Part shown: one piece after another, positions 34,061 through 41,170 of the stretch
How the letters are laid out: every line of letters begins with the position of its first letter
Numbering within the stretch: position 1 is the first letter of the stretch
From: Gordonibacter pamelaeae
GTDB taxonomy: Bacteria; Actinomycetota; Coriobacteriia; Coriobacteriales; Eggerthellaceae
DNA length: 64,000 bases
Assembly (NCBI RefSeq): GCF_042665095.1
Contig: NZ_JBHTBV010000003.1
Reading direction: 5' to 3' (one strand)
Made by a program: the position numbers and the translations under genes
The notes under the pieces: model-generated
What the model saw: only the letters and a program-made list of their open reading frames with translations
What the model was told of the DNA's origin: nothing
Databases searched by the model: none

Positions 34061-34340
34061 CCTTGGCGAGAAGCCCGATGGCCTTCTCCATCAAACGAGC
34101 AGTCAACGCACGTTCCGATGTTTTGGAATCCGTCTCATCGTACTCTTCCGCCAGGAGCATTAGAGAAGACAGCTTGATATCGAGGATGTCGGAATACTTC
34201 TCGAGCAATCGGTACGTCGGCTGCTTGTCGCCGTTCTCGATTTCGGAAAGATAGCTTCTCGAGATCCCGAGCAGCTCACTCAGCTCTTTGGCGGTGTAGC
34301 CGTAAATACCCCGAAGTTTTTTTAACGTCTCTCCTATCAT
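34044..34340 (-). CDS. XRE family helix-turn-helix protein of the retron cassette
   Basis: A 98-residue protein: IGETLKKLRGIYGYTAKELSELLG followed by ISRSYLSEIENGDKQPTYRLLEKYSDIL is a typical XRE/Cro HTH. The C-terminal helices (DETDSKTSERALTARLMEKAIGLLAKDA) may mediate dimerisation or partner binding. The ATG at 34340 is chosen because AAGGAG lies nine bases before it; a TTG six bases upstream is too close. It overlaps the RT start by 17 bp. Retrons paired with small HTH proteins are known; it may be regulator or effector partner. The 45-bp palindrome at 34836 is a candidate operator. Confidence 0.85.
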   Translation of the reverse strand: MIGETLKKLRGIYGYTAKELSELLGISRSYLSEIENGDKQPTYRLLEKYSDILDIKLSSLMLLAEEYDETDSKTSERALTARLMEKAIGLLAKDANGR

Positions 34341-34417
34341 GCCCAAGATCTCCTTCTATATAGCCAGCCGTAAGGCAGTATGTAAAAAGCCGAGCGGTCC
34401 TTTACCGTGCTCATCTC

Positions 34418-34591
34418 CTACCCCTTCATCGCATCATGGATGATCGCGATGACCTTCAGGATCGGAGCCAGAAGCCTGATTGCCTCAAGAACCAGTTTCA
34501 AGAGTTGCGCCCTGGGCGGGTGCTTCTTCGACCGGTTCCCTTCAGGTTCCTGGTGGCCAGTGCTCTGCGTGCGCAATCGATTACTCTTCAT
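34418..34591 (-). CDS. 57-residue peptide with hydrophobic/amphipathic C-terminal helix
   Basis: A small frame behind a GAAAGGA ribosome site. The first 28 residues are basic and polar (MKSNRLRTQSTGHQEPEGNR..), and the rest forms a hydrophobic helix with periodic charges (LLKLVLEAIRLLAPILKVIA). It lies 77 bp upstream of the XRE gene and downstream of the structured leader. Its size and helix resemble small membrane-active toxins, so it is a candidate effector of the retron, but no homologue is recognised and coding status is unproven. Confidence 0.5.
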   Translation of the reverse strand: MKSNRLRTQSTGHQEPEGNRSKKHPPRAQLLKLVLEAIRLLAPILKVIAIIHDAMKG

Positions 34592-34820
34592 TTCTATGTC
34601 CTTTCTGCCCCACTTTAGGGCCTCCCCAGAAAGAACGGGTCCACGCAAAGCAACCGCTCGACCCTTCGCGCCCGCGGGCTCCCCGCGCGGGCGCAGAGAG
34701 GGCGGGCACCAGCCGCAGCCGGGCTTCAAAGGGCAGGGCGCACGCGGCGCCCCTCGAGCGCCGAAGCGCTCCAATGTGTGGGAGAACGACCAGAAGATTC
34801 TGCTTCGATTCGATCGCTGC
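34592..34820 (-). ncRNA. Candidate retron msr-msd RNA
   Basis: The minus-strand leader between a TATAAT box and the peptide gene is strongly structured: GAGCGC-TTCG-GCGCTC (34756-34771), GGGCGC-CGCGT-GCGCCC (about 34735-34751) and a 9-bp GCGCCCGCG / CGCGGGCGC stem (about 34672-34695). Possible flanking a1/a2 segments are CTGCCCTTT (about 34725-34733) and AAAGTGGGGCAG (about 34607-34618), an imperfect match. Exact RNA ends and the branching G are not determined. Confidence 0.45.
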
Positions 34821-34825
34821 AGCAG

Positions 34826-34831
34826 ATTATA
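34826..34831 (-). promoter_or_regulatory. -10 box of the retron operon
   Basis: TATAAT on the minus strand, five bases from the 45-bp palindrome, which would cover the -35 region. No clear -35 hexamer is seen, consistent with a regulated promoter. Confidence 0.5.
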
Positions 34832-34835
34832 TGGC

Positions 34836-34880
34836 AATCGGTCGAACATAGCGACATTATGTCGCTATGTTCGACCGATT
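34836..34880. promoter_or_regulatory. 45-bp perfect palindrome at the retron promoter
   Basis: 21-bp arms (AATCGGTCGAACATAGCGAC plus A, and its complement) around a 3-base TTA centre. There is no T-run on either side, so it is not an ordinary terminator. It lies 37 bp past the stop of the antitoxin gene and next to the retron -10 box. Confidence 0.75.
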
Positions 34881-34916
34881 TCACGTTTCCTGCACAAAGC
34901 GCATCGTAAGCATCTA

Positions 34917-35999
34917 TTACTTACATTGAGATGACCTAAGCGAGCATTCCCCGTTGATGCAATCGGTCGTGGTTAGATCGAAGGCGTACTCGTAGCTGAT
35001 CAGCTGCCCGTTCTCGGTTCCGCGCCAGCCGGGTTCGTCATGGGATCGCTCGCTCAGCTCGCTGCTCTTCCGGAAGGAGTTGACGAAGTCGGCGGTCTTC
35101 TGCAAGATGATCCTCTCCCTCTCCGAGAACACGCCCAGGTCGGCATCGCGCAAGGCGACGATCTTCTCGGCAGAGGTTTCCCCGATCTCATGCTCCTCGA
35201 CATCGAGCGACTCCCCGTCCACGAGCGCAGCCAAAAGCGCCTCATGCCCATGGACAATGGGGCCGTTCGGAGCATGGGCGTACCGCAAGCCGCTCATGGA
35301 ACGGGAGGTTTCCGCGAACGCCGTGAAGTCGGCATAGAACATTGTCTTGAAGAACCGCAGCTTGAAGAAGTGCTTGCAACGAGATGCGAAGAACACCGCC
35401 ATCTCGCGAGCGCGATCCACATCGAAAGCGCGAAAGCCGGTGAGCTCCGACGCATCCGCCGGGTTGAGCACGAGGGAGAAATCGCCTCGCACAACGGCAT
35501 ACTCGAAGCGAGACTCCCGACCTCGAGCGAGCTTCTCCCGTGCCCGTTGCTCAGCGCGTCCGCGCTGCGCCGCAGGTATCTCGGCTCCCTTCTCGGCCAG
35601 AAGGTCGAGCATCGCATGAGGGTCGGACGCGGCGCGAATCGCCTGATCGATCTGCCTGGTTTGCACGCCTCCGTTCTCGTATCTGCTCAGGGTCGCGCCG
35701 CCGAGCCCGAGCAGCTTCCCGAAAGAAGCCTGCGAAAGGCCGTAAGAATCGTAGGCATCTCGAATCTGGGAAGCGGAAAGAAGGCCCTGACCCTCCCGAT
35801 ACGCCTCGTACGCGCGGCGCAGATTGGCGCTTTCGACCCGCTCGTCCCCGATGCGCCCTCCGCACTCAGGACAGGTGAGCACCACCTGGTCGACATCGAC
35901 CCAGGCATCGCGAACTTTCAGATGCTCGGCCCTCGTCTCCTCGCACGCCGAAACCTCGCGCGCGCAGGTGGAGCAATAGGTTTCGAGAATCTCGGTCAT
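34917..35999 (-). CDS. Antitoxin with zinc finger, HTH and Panacea (DUF4065/SocA-like) domain
   Basis: A 360-residue protein. Residues 9-46 hold CxxC pairs (CSTC and CPEC), a zinc site as in MqsA. An XRE-type HTH follows (YGLSQASFGKLLGLGGATLSRYENG, about 86-110). The C-terminal Panacea/DUF4065 domain has FKLRFFKTMFYADFTAF, LRYAHAPNGPIVHGHEALLAAL and a LRDADLGVFSERERIILQ-like helix. Panacea domains act as antitoxin modules with varied toxins. The ATG at 35999 is coupled to the toxin stop by ATGA and has AAAGGAGGG. It presumably neutralises the toxin and represses the operon. Confidence 0.82.
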   Translation of the reverse strand: MTEILETYCSTCAREVSACEETRAEHLKVRDAWVDVDQVVLTCPECGGRIGDERVESANLRRAYEAYREGQGLLSASQIRDAYDSYGLSQASFGKLLGLGGATLSRYENGGVQTRQIDQAIRAASDPHAMLDLLAEKGAEIPAAQRGRAEQRAREKLARGRESRFEYAVVRGDFSLVLNPADASELTGFRAFDVDRAREMAVFFASRCKHFFKLRFFKTMFYADFTAFAETSRSMSGLRYAHAPNGPIVHGHEALLAALVDGESLDVEEHEIGETSAEKIVALRDADLGVFSERERIILQKTADFVNSFRKSSELSERSHDEPGWRGTENGQLISYEYAFDLTTTDCINGECSLRSSQCK

Positions 36000-36391
36000 G
36001 ATCGACCCTCCTTTAGAGGATAGGAAAGCGGACGCTCGCAAGGATGTATTGACACGCAGACGCAGCCCATGCCATCGGCTCGATAGCCAAACGAGGTCTT
36101 AATGTACAACTCCAACTCCTCGCCTTCCAGCTCGACCGTTTTGCCGAACTTCCACACGTCCGGACGGCCAAGCTGCTTGTCGTCGCAACAGGGGCCATCA
36201 GAATAATCGTCGGCAACGAGGCTGGTCAAGATGTCCCGCACGTCTTCGATGAGCAAGCCGTAACGACGAAGAAAGTCATAGTTCTTGTCAGGCCCTTGGG
36301 AGCGATGCGCCACTTCGAGCCAGTTGCCCGCATATGTTTTCATAAGCATAAGGTAGCGGGCTACCCCTGCGCGAGATGCTACCTCATGCAC
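35996..36391 (-). CDS. MqsR/RelE-like toxin of the Panacea antitoxin pair
   Basis: About 131 residues from the GTG at 36391, which has GAGGAGG six bases upstream. The pattern YDFLRRYGLLIEDVRDILTSL, VADDYSDGPCCDD, DVWKFGKTVELEGEELELYIKTSF and SIHPCERPLSYPL is that of small mRNA-interferase-like toxins of MqsR type. Toxin-first order with a 4-bp overlap to a zinc/HTH antitoxin fits mqsRA-like operons. A 40-bp palindrome covers its ribosome site. A frame extending upstream to 36517 exists but has no usable ribosome site. Confidence 0.72.
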   Translation of the reverse strand: MHEVASRAGVARYLMLMKTYAGNWLEVAHRSQGPDKNYDFLRRYGLLIEDVRDILTSLVADDYSDGPCCDDKQLGRPDVWKFGKTVELEGEELELYIKTSFGYRADGMGCVCVSIHPCERPLSYPLKEGRS

Positions 36392-36397
36392 GATCGG

Positions 36398-36437
36398 CCT
36401 CCTCAAATCGTTATCAAATGATAACATTTTGAGGAGG
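36398..36437. promoter_or_regulatory. 40-bp palindrome covering the toxin ribosome-binding site
   Basis: Outer arms CCTCCTCAAA / TTTGAGGAGG and inner arms GTTATCA / TGATAAC, with only two mispairs between them. It is a likely antitoxin operator as DNA. As RNA the outer stem pairs the toxin Shine-Dalgarno GGAGG with CCTCC. Confidence 0.7.
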
Positions 36438-36546
36438 TTATTGATAGACTTTTCGCTTGCCTGCTTTTCCAAAATCCGACTCCCGTCAACCAAGCGCAGA
36501 AGACGAGGTGCTTCCAAGCTAACAACGGCTTCATCGATCTTGCAAA

Positions 36547-36593
36547 GCTAACGATCGTTTGCTAAACTGCTTTCATTGACTAACGTTCGTTAG
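36547..36593. promoter_or_regulatory. Two TetR-type operators before the 36617-37737 unit
   Basis: GCTAACGATCGTTTGC (36547-36562) and CTAACGTTCGTTAG (36580-36593) share the CTAACG/CGTTAG half-sites. The second overlaps TTGACT (36576-36581), a possible -35 box. The likely ligand is the TetR protein encoded at 37084. Confidence 0.6.
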
Positions 36594-36616
36594 CTTTATG
36601 AGAGAAGGGGAGCACC

Positions 36617-37087
36617 ATGACGACGACGGCTCGGCAGGAACGTAACGTGCCTTCCCTCGCAAGGGTCTCGCGCGGGTTCGCGCTGTTGATGAACTGGTTC
36701 GACGGGGTATGCTCCATAGTGTGCGGCGGGTTCATGGCGCTGAGCGGGCTCGTCGCCCTGCCCGTCAGCTGGAACGACGTCATGCCCATCGAGTTCCTGG
36801 GCGTCCTGCCCTTGCCCGAGCCGCTCATCGCCACGTGGTTCTGGCCGGGAGTTGCGCTCGCGCTGGTGAACGGCGCGCCGAACATCGTCGCGCTCGCAAT
36901 GCGCTTCCGCGGTAAGCGGGCGGCGTCGTACCGGTGGGGCATCGCGGCGGGCGTCCTGCTCATCGCCTGGACGGCGTTCGAACTCGCCTTCATGCCGAAC
37001 GGCCTCTCCGCATTCTACCTGGCGCTCGGCGTGCTGCAGGCGGCCGCGAGCTGGCACGCGCTCCGCACCTGGGAGGACGCCGCATGA
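36617..37087 (+). CDS. Four-helix membrane protein, function unknown
   Basis: A 156-residue protein with hydrophobic segments at about 22-45, 68-90, 100-122 and 127-145, and short polar ends. No family recognised with certainty. It sits behind paired TetR operators and overlaps the TetR gene by ATGA, so the regulator controls it; by analogy it may be a small efflux or stress-membrane protein. Confidence 0.75.
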   Translation: MTTTARQERNVPSLARVSRGFALLMNWFDGVCSIVCGGFMALSGLVALPVSWNDVMPIEFLGVLPLPEPLIATWFWPGVALALVNGAPNIVALAMRFRGKRAASYRWGIAAGVLLIAWTAFELAFMPNGLSAFYLALGVLQAAASWHALRTWEDAA

Positions 37088-37737
37088 CGCCCCGTCGCAA
37101 CACCAAGGAGGACATCCTGCAGGCATCGCTGCGCCTGTTCGCCCGCGCGGGGTTCGAGGCGACCGGGATGCGCGAGATCGCAGCCGCCGTGGGCATCCAG
37201 CCGGCTTCGGTCTACAAGCACTTCGCCGGCAAGCAGGCCATACTGGACGCCATCGTCGAGCGCATGGACGAGCGCTACGATTTGACGGCCGCCGCCATCG
37301 GAATGCCCGAGGGCGGTATGGACGAGCAGGCGCGCGGCTACGCGGCCACCCCGGTCGCGCAGATGGCGGACCTCGGCGAGGCGATGTTCCGCTACTGGAC
37401 CGAGGACGAGTTCGCCACCCTGTTTAGACAGATGCTCACCGTCGAGCAGTACCGCACGCCCGAGCTGGGCGCGCTCTACCGCCGCTACTTCATCGAGACG
37501 CCGCTCGCATGGCAGGAGGGGCTGTTCGCGTCCATGATGGAAGCAGGCGCTTTCATGCGCGACGACCCGAGGCTGCTGGCGCTGGAGTTCTTCGCGCCGC
37601 TCATGCTGCTCATCCAGGCCGCCGACGGCGCGGCCGACGCGGCCGACCGCGAACGCCTGGTAGACCTTGCGCGCCAGCATGTGACGCGCTTCGGCGAACG
37701 CCACGCGTGCGCGCTGGGCGCGGAAAGGCCCGAATAG
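37084..37737 (+). CDS. TetR family transcriptional regulator
   Basis: A 217-residue regulator. The HTH is ILQASLRLFARAGFEATGMREI then AAAVGIQPASVYKHFAGKQAILDAI. The C-terminal part (FRYWTEDEFATLFRQMLTVEQYRTPELGALYRRYF) resembles the TetR_C domain of regulators with membrane-protein targets. It is coupled to the upstream membrane gene by a 4-bp overlap and probably autoregulates through the operators at 36547-36593. Confidence 0.9.
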   Translation: MTPRRNTKEDILQASLRLFARAGFEATGMREIAAAVGIQPASVYKHFAGKQAILDAIVERMDERYDLTAAAIGMPEGGMDEQARGYAATPVAQMADLGEAMFRYWTEDEFATLFRQMLTVEQYRTPELGALYRRYFIETPLAWQEGLFASMMEAGAFMRDDPRLLALEFFAPLMLLIQAADGAADAADRERLVDLARQHVTRFGERHACALGAERPE

Positions 37738-37849
37738 GCGGCGAGCCATCGGTTCGGCAACAAGGGCGAGACGGTTGCAGGCGGAGGGCCGGGCGGCTTC
37801 GCGCGCGCGGCATACTGGAGGGCGCTGCCGTCCAGAAAGCTGATCGCCC

Positions 37850-39310
37850 ATGCCTGTCGATTCCATCCTCGCCACTGTCGCCGTGCTGGCCGTGTTCGTC
37901 GGCCTGTTGGCGGCGCTCTGGCTGATGAAGCGCCGCGGCGTCGGATTCACGCCGCGGGTGTTCACGGCGCTGGGGCTGGGCATCGCGCTGGGCGTGGGCA
38001 TCCAGCTTGCGCTCGGACGCGGCAGCGACGCCGCCTCCGCAGCGCTCGACTGGATGGCCGTCGTGGGCCAGGGCTACATCGCGCTGTTGAAGATGCTCGT
38101 GATGCCGCTCGTGTTCGTGGCCATCGTGGGCGCGTTCACCCGCACGAAGGTGACGGAGAACCTCGGCCGCATCAGCGCCGTCGTGCTGGCGGTGCTGCTG
38201 GGCACCGTGGCCGCGGCGGCGCTCACGGGTTGGGCTGCCGTCGCGCTCTCCGGCCTCGCGGGCGCGAGCTTCACCGATGCGGGAGCGGGCGCGAGCGCCG
38301 CGAGCCTCGAGGCGCTGCAGGCCGACCAGCAGCAGGTGGCGAACCTCACGCTGCCGCAGATGATCCTCTCGTTCATCCCGATGAACGTGTTCGCCGACCT
38401 GGCCGGCTCGCGCTCCACGTCCACCATCGCCGCGGTCATCTTCGCCGCCATCGTGGGCGTGGCCTACCTCAGGCTTCGCGCACGCGGCGAAGGCGCGGCC
38501 GACGTCTCCCCCGCCGCAACCGCCGCCGCGTGCGACCAGGCCGACTTCTTCAAGCGGCTCGTGGACAGCCTGTACGGCATCGTCATGCGCATCGTGGCGA
38601 TGGTGCTCGCCCTCACTCCCTACGGCGTGCTCGCGCTCATCGCGCACGTCATGGCCACGAGCGACTACGCGGCGGTGCTCGACCTGGGTAAGTTCGTGGC
38701 CGTGTCCTACGGGGCGCTCGTGCTCATGTTCCTGGTGCACTGCCTCGTCCTGCTGGGGAACCGCGTGAGCCCGCTCGCCTACGTGCGCAAGGCGTTCCCC
38801 GTGCTCAGCTTCGCGTTCGTGGCGCGCTCGAGCGCGGGCGCGGTGCCGCTCAACATCGAGACGCAGACGCGCGCCCTGGGCGTGGACGAGGCCACGGCCA
38901 ACTTCGCCGCCAGCTTCGGCATGTCCATCGGGCAGAACGGGTGCGCGGGCATCTACCCCGCCATGCTCGCCACCATCATCGCGCCCACCGTGGGCATCGA
39001 CGTGTTCTCGCCCACGTTCGTGGCAGGGCTCGTAGCCGTGGTGGTGATCAGCTCGTTCGGCGTGGCAGGCGTGGGCGGCGGCGCGACGTTCGCCTCGCTC
39101 ATCGTGCTGGGCACCATGGGGCTGCCCATCGAGATCGTGGGGCTTCTGGCCTCGGTGGAGCCGCTCATCGACATGGGCCGCACCGCGCTCAACGTGAGCG
39201 ATTCCATGGTGGCCGGCGTCACCGCATCGAACGCGGTGGGCGCCCTCGACCGCTCAGTGCTGCGCGACCCCGAGGCACGCGTGAGCAGCGACGGCCACGC
39301 GGGGTTGTAG
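37850..39310 (+). CDS. Dicarboxylate/amino acid:cation symporter, probably L-cystine uptake (TcyP type)
   Basis: A 486-residue member of the DAACS family. It has an eight-helix core with re-entrant loops: KMLVMPLVFVAIVGAF, ARSSAGAVPLNIETQTRALGV (first hairpin), and ASFGMSIGQNGCAGIYPAMLA followed by SFGVAGVGGGATFASLIVLG. The SIGQNGCAGIYPAMLA segment is characteristic of the TcyP/YdjN cystine branch rather than glutamate carriers; specificity is inferred. It is monocistronic. Confidence 0.82.
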   Translation: MPVDSILATVAVLAVFVGLLAALWLMKRRGVGFTPRVFTALGLGIALGVGIQLALGRGSDAASAALDWMAVVGQGYIALLKMLVMPLVFVAIVGAFTRTKVTENLGRISAVVLAVLLGTVAAAALTGWAAVALSGLAGASFTDAGAGASAASLEALQADQQQVANLTLPQMILSFIPMNVFADLAGSRSTSTIAAVIFAAIVGVAYLRLRARGEGAADVSPAATAAACDQADFFKRLVDSLYGIVMRIVAMVLALTPYGVLALIAHVMATSDYAAVLDLGKFVAVSYGALVLMFLVHCLVLLGNRVSPLAYVRKAFPVLSFAFVARSSAGAVPLNIETQTRALGVDEATANFAASFGMSIGQNGCAGIYPAMLATIIAPTVGIDVFSPTFVAGLVAVVVISSFGVAGVGGGATFASLIVLGTMGLPIEIVGLLASVEPLIDMGRTALNVSDSMVAGVTASNAVGALDRSVLRDPEARVSSDGHAGL

Positions 39311-39337
39311 GCGAAGGGAGGCGAAAGGGCCAGCGCC

Positions 39338-39781
39338 TTACCAGTCAACCTCCTCGTACACGAACCCTTGCTTCTCCAACCGGTCGAACAGCTCTTCGGG
39401 GGTGACGGCCTCGACGGACGACGAGCGGAAGTCCTTCACGTTGCGCGTGACGATGTAGTCGGCCTTGATCTTCTCCGCGCACCGCGCCACCAGGCAGTCC
39501 TCGAAATCGCCCCACCGCGCAGCAAGCGCCTTCTGCGCATCTTCGGCCGATATGCCGATGAGCTGGAGAAACGACAAGTTGTTCTCGATAAGGTCCTGCG
39601 CGCCCTGGCTTCCGTAGTCTTTGCGCAGAAGGTAGTAGATATCGGTGAGCATGTTGACGCTGATGTACGTGTTGGCCTCGCCCACCACCCCCAGCAGGCA
39701 CACCCGGCGCGACAGCTCGTAGAACGGCTCGCGGCGGTCGATATGGTCGATCACAATGTTGTTATCGAGCACCAAGTCCAT
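39338..39781 (-). CDS. PIN-domain toxin
   Basis: A 147-residue PIN nuclease. Conserved acidic residues are in MDLVLDNNIVIDHI (Asp near 6 and 12), GDFEDCLVARCAEKI (Asp in the central helix) and the terminal TRNVKDF, as in VapC-like RNases. It overlaps the upstream RelB-like antitoxin gene by 20 bp. Its length (about 145) and NNIVIDHIDRREPF opening fit the longer PIN toxins found with RelB/DinJ antitoxins. Confidence 0.85.
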   Translation of the reverse strand: MDLVLDNNIVIDHIDRREPFYELSRRVCLLGVVGEANTYISVNMLTDIYYLLRKDYGSQGAQDLIENNLSFLQLIGISAEDAQKALAARWGDFEDCLVARCAEKIKADYIVTRNVKDFRSSSVEAVTPEELFDRLEKQGFVYEEVDW

Positions 39782-40064
39782 AGCGGTCCCTCAACCGTGC
39801 GTCGCGTATCTCCTCGTCCGTCATGCCCGACGAGCGCTTGGTGTGGCAGGCGTCGAACGCCGCAATGCGGCGCTTGATCTCGTCCCGGTTCGGCTTGTCC
39901 TGCTGCTCGAAGGGAAGCGCATCGTGCTTCACCGCGTAGTCGAAGAAGCGGCGCACGGCCGATGAGGGCGTGTAGCCGTAACGCTGCATGACCGCCGCCC
40001 CCTGCTCCTTCACCTTGCGATCCAAGCGAACGGTCAGAACCGATTCCAAACCCTTCTCTCCCAT
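39762..40064 (-). CDS. RelB/DinJ-type antitoxin
   Basis: A 100-residue protein with a ribbon-helix-helix start (ESVLTVRLDRKVKEQGAAVMQRYGYTPSSAVRRFFDYAV), and a charged C-terminus likely to bind the PIN toxin (NRDEIKRRIAAFDACHT...DEEIRDARLRDRYG). The start is behind AAGGAGGTGACGGC. A perfect dyad at 40081-40096 immediately upstream is the likely autoregulatory operator. Confidence 0.87.
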   Translation of the reverse strand: MGEKGLESVLTVRLDRKVKEQGAAVMQRYGYTPSSAVRRFFDYAVKHDALPFEQQDKPNRDEIKRRIAAFDACHTKRSSGMTDEEIRDARLRDRYGLGAR

Positions 40065-40080
40065 GCCGTCACCTCCTTAG

Positions 40081-40096
40081 GTATTACTTGTAATAC
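40081..40096. promoter_or_regulatory. Operator of the PIN/RelB pair
   Basis: GTATTACTTGTAATAC: 7-bp perfect arms, 17 bp upstream of the antitoxin start, overlapping AT-rich promoter sequence. Confidence 0.65.
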
Positions 40097-40145
40097 ATTC
40101 TAGCAGAACCGAAGGGGAACGGCAAGATGGAGCAGCGCCACTCCC

Positions 40146-40937
40146 TCAGCCCCGCTCCCCCAGCATCCTCCGTAGCTCGGCCTGCACGCTTTGGTCGACG
40201 TTCGTGCCGATCACGCGGTCGGCTATCTGCTTGATGGCGTAGCGCGCGTTGCCCATGGCCACACTCATGCCGGCCATGCGCAGGATCTCGTAGTCGTTCA
40301 TGGAGTCGCCGAACGCCATCATCTCGTCGGCCCGTATGCCGTGGGCGTCGAGAACCTGGCTCACGCCGGTGGCCTTGCTCACGCCGCGCTGCATGACGTC
40401 GATCCATTTGCGGCCGGACGGAGCGAACACGAAGTCGTCGTCCAGCTCGCGCGACAGGATATAGGCCATGTCCATGACGTCCTCGTCGCAGTACACCGAG
40501 GCCTTCAAGATGCTCACCTGGGGCGACGGCACCGCGTAAACGCGCACGGGATTCGGCAGGTTCTTGTCCACCTCGCGCTCGAACCGCGCCTCGTCATCCA
40601 AGAGGTAGCTGCGCGTCTCGTCGAACAGCGCCAGGTGCATGGTGTCGAAGAGGTCCACCACGCGCGCCAGCCGTTTCACGGCGGCGTGCGAGAACACCTC
40701 CAGGTCGACCAGCTCTCCCTCCACGATGACCTGCGCGCCGTTCGACGCCACGAAGTCCATGCAGTCCACGATGGGCTCGAACAGCTCGCACAGCGTATCG
40801 AAGCGCCGGCCCGACGTGGCCGCGAACCGCACGCCCTCCTCCCGCAGGCGCAGGATGAGCTCGTACGTGCCGTCGGGCACGCACTCGTTCGCGTCGAGCA
40901 TGGTGCCGTCCATATCGCTGGCGATGAGCTTGAGCAT
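40146..40937 (-). CDS. Cof-type HAD hydrolase
   Basis: A 263-residue HAD phosphatase. Motif I is DMDGTML (residues 8-14), motif II FAATSGRR, motif III Lys in VSKATGV, motif IV FGDSMNDYEILRMA followed by SVAMGNA. The large C2b cap and these motifs place it in the Cof/YidA group that dephosphorylates sugar phosphates or nucleotides such as FMN or PLP. Substrate undetermined. The 233 bp upstream (40938-41170) show no gene. Confidence 0.92.
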   Translation of the reverse strand: MLKLIASDMDGTMLDANECVPDGTYELILRLREEGVRFAATSGRRFDTLCELFEPIVDCMDFVASNGAQVIVEGELVDLEVFSHAAVKRLARVVDLFDTMHLALFDETRSYLLDDEARFEREVDKNLPNPVRVYAVPSPQVSILKASVYCDEDVMDMAYILSRELDDDFVFAPSGRKWIDVMQRGVSKATGVSQVLDAHGIRADEMMAFGDSMNDYEILRMAGMSVAMGNARYAIKQIADRVIGTNVDQSVQAELRRMLGERG

Positions 40938-41170
40938 GATGCCTCCTCCTTCGTTGGGGTGCGGCCACGCGGGCGGCGGCCTGCGGGCGGAGCCGCACCG
41001 TCCGGGCCGTTCGCCCCGCAGCCTCCGCTTTCCCGGTCATTGTACGGCCCGCCTCCGCCCCGTACCGTCTCTCCACCGATACTTTGCAGGAATTTGAACA
41101 AGCCGACAACTGGGCAGCCGGCAGGCAGCCCCGCGGCACGGCCTGGCTTCGCATGGGGCGCCTCTGGGCG

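Noticed and set aside
34836..34880. Palindrome as intrinsic terminator of the antitoxin gene
   Set aside because: No T-run follows on either strand, and a -10 box lies immediately beside it.
36392..36517. N-terminal extension of the MqsR-like toxin to 36517
   Set aside because: It would need a TTG start without ribosome site and would run through the operator palindrome; the GTG at 36391 has an ideal GGAGG.
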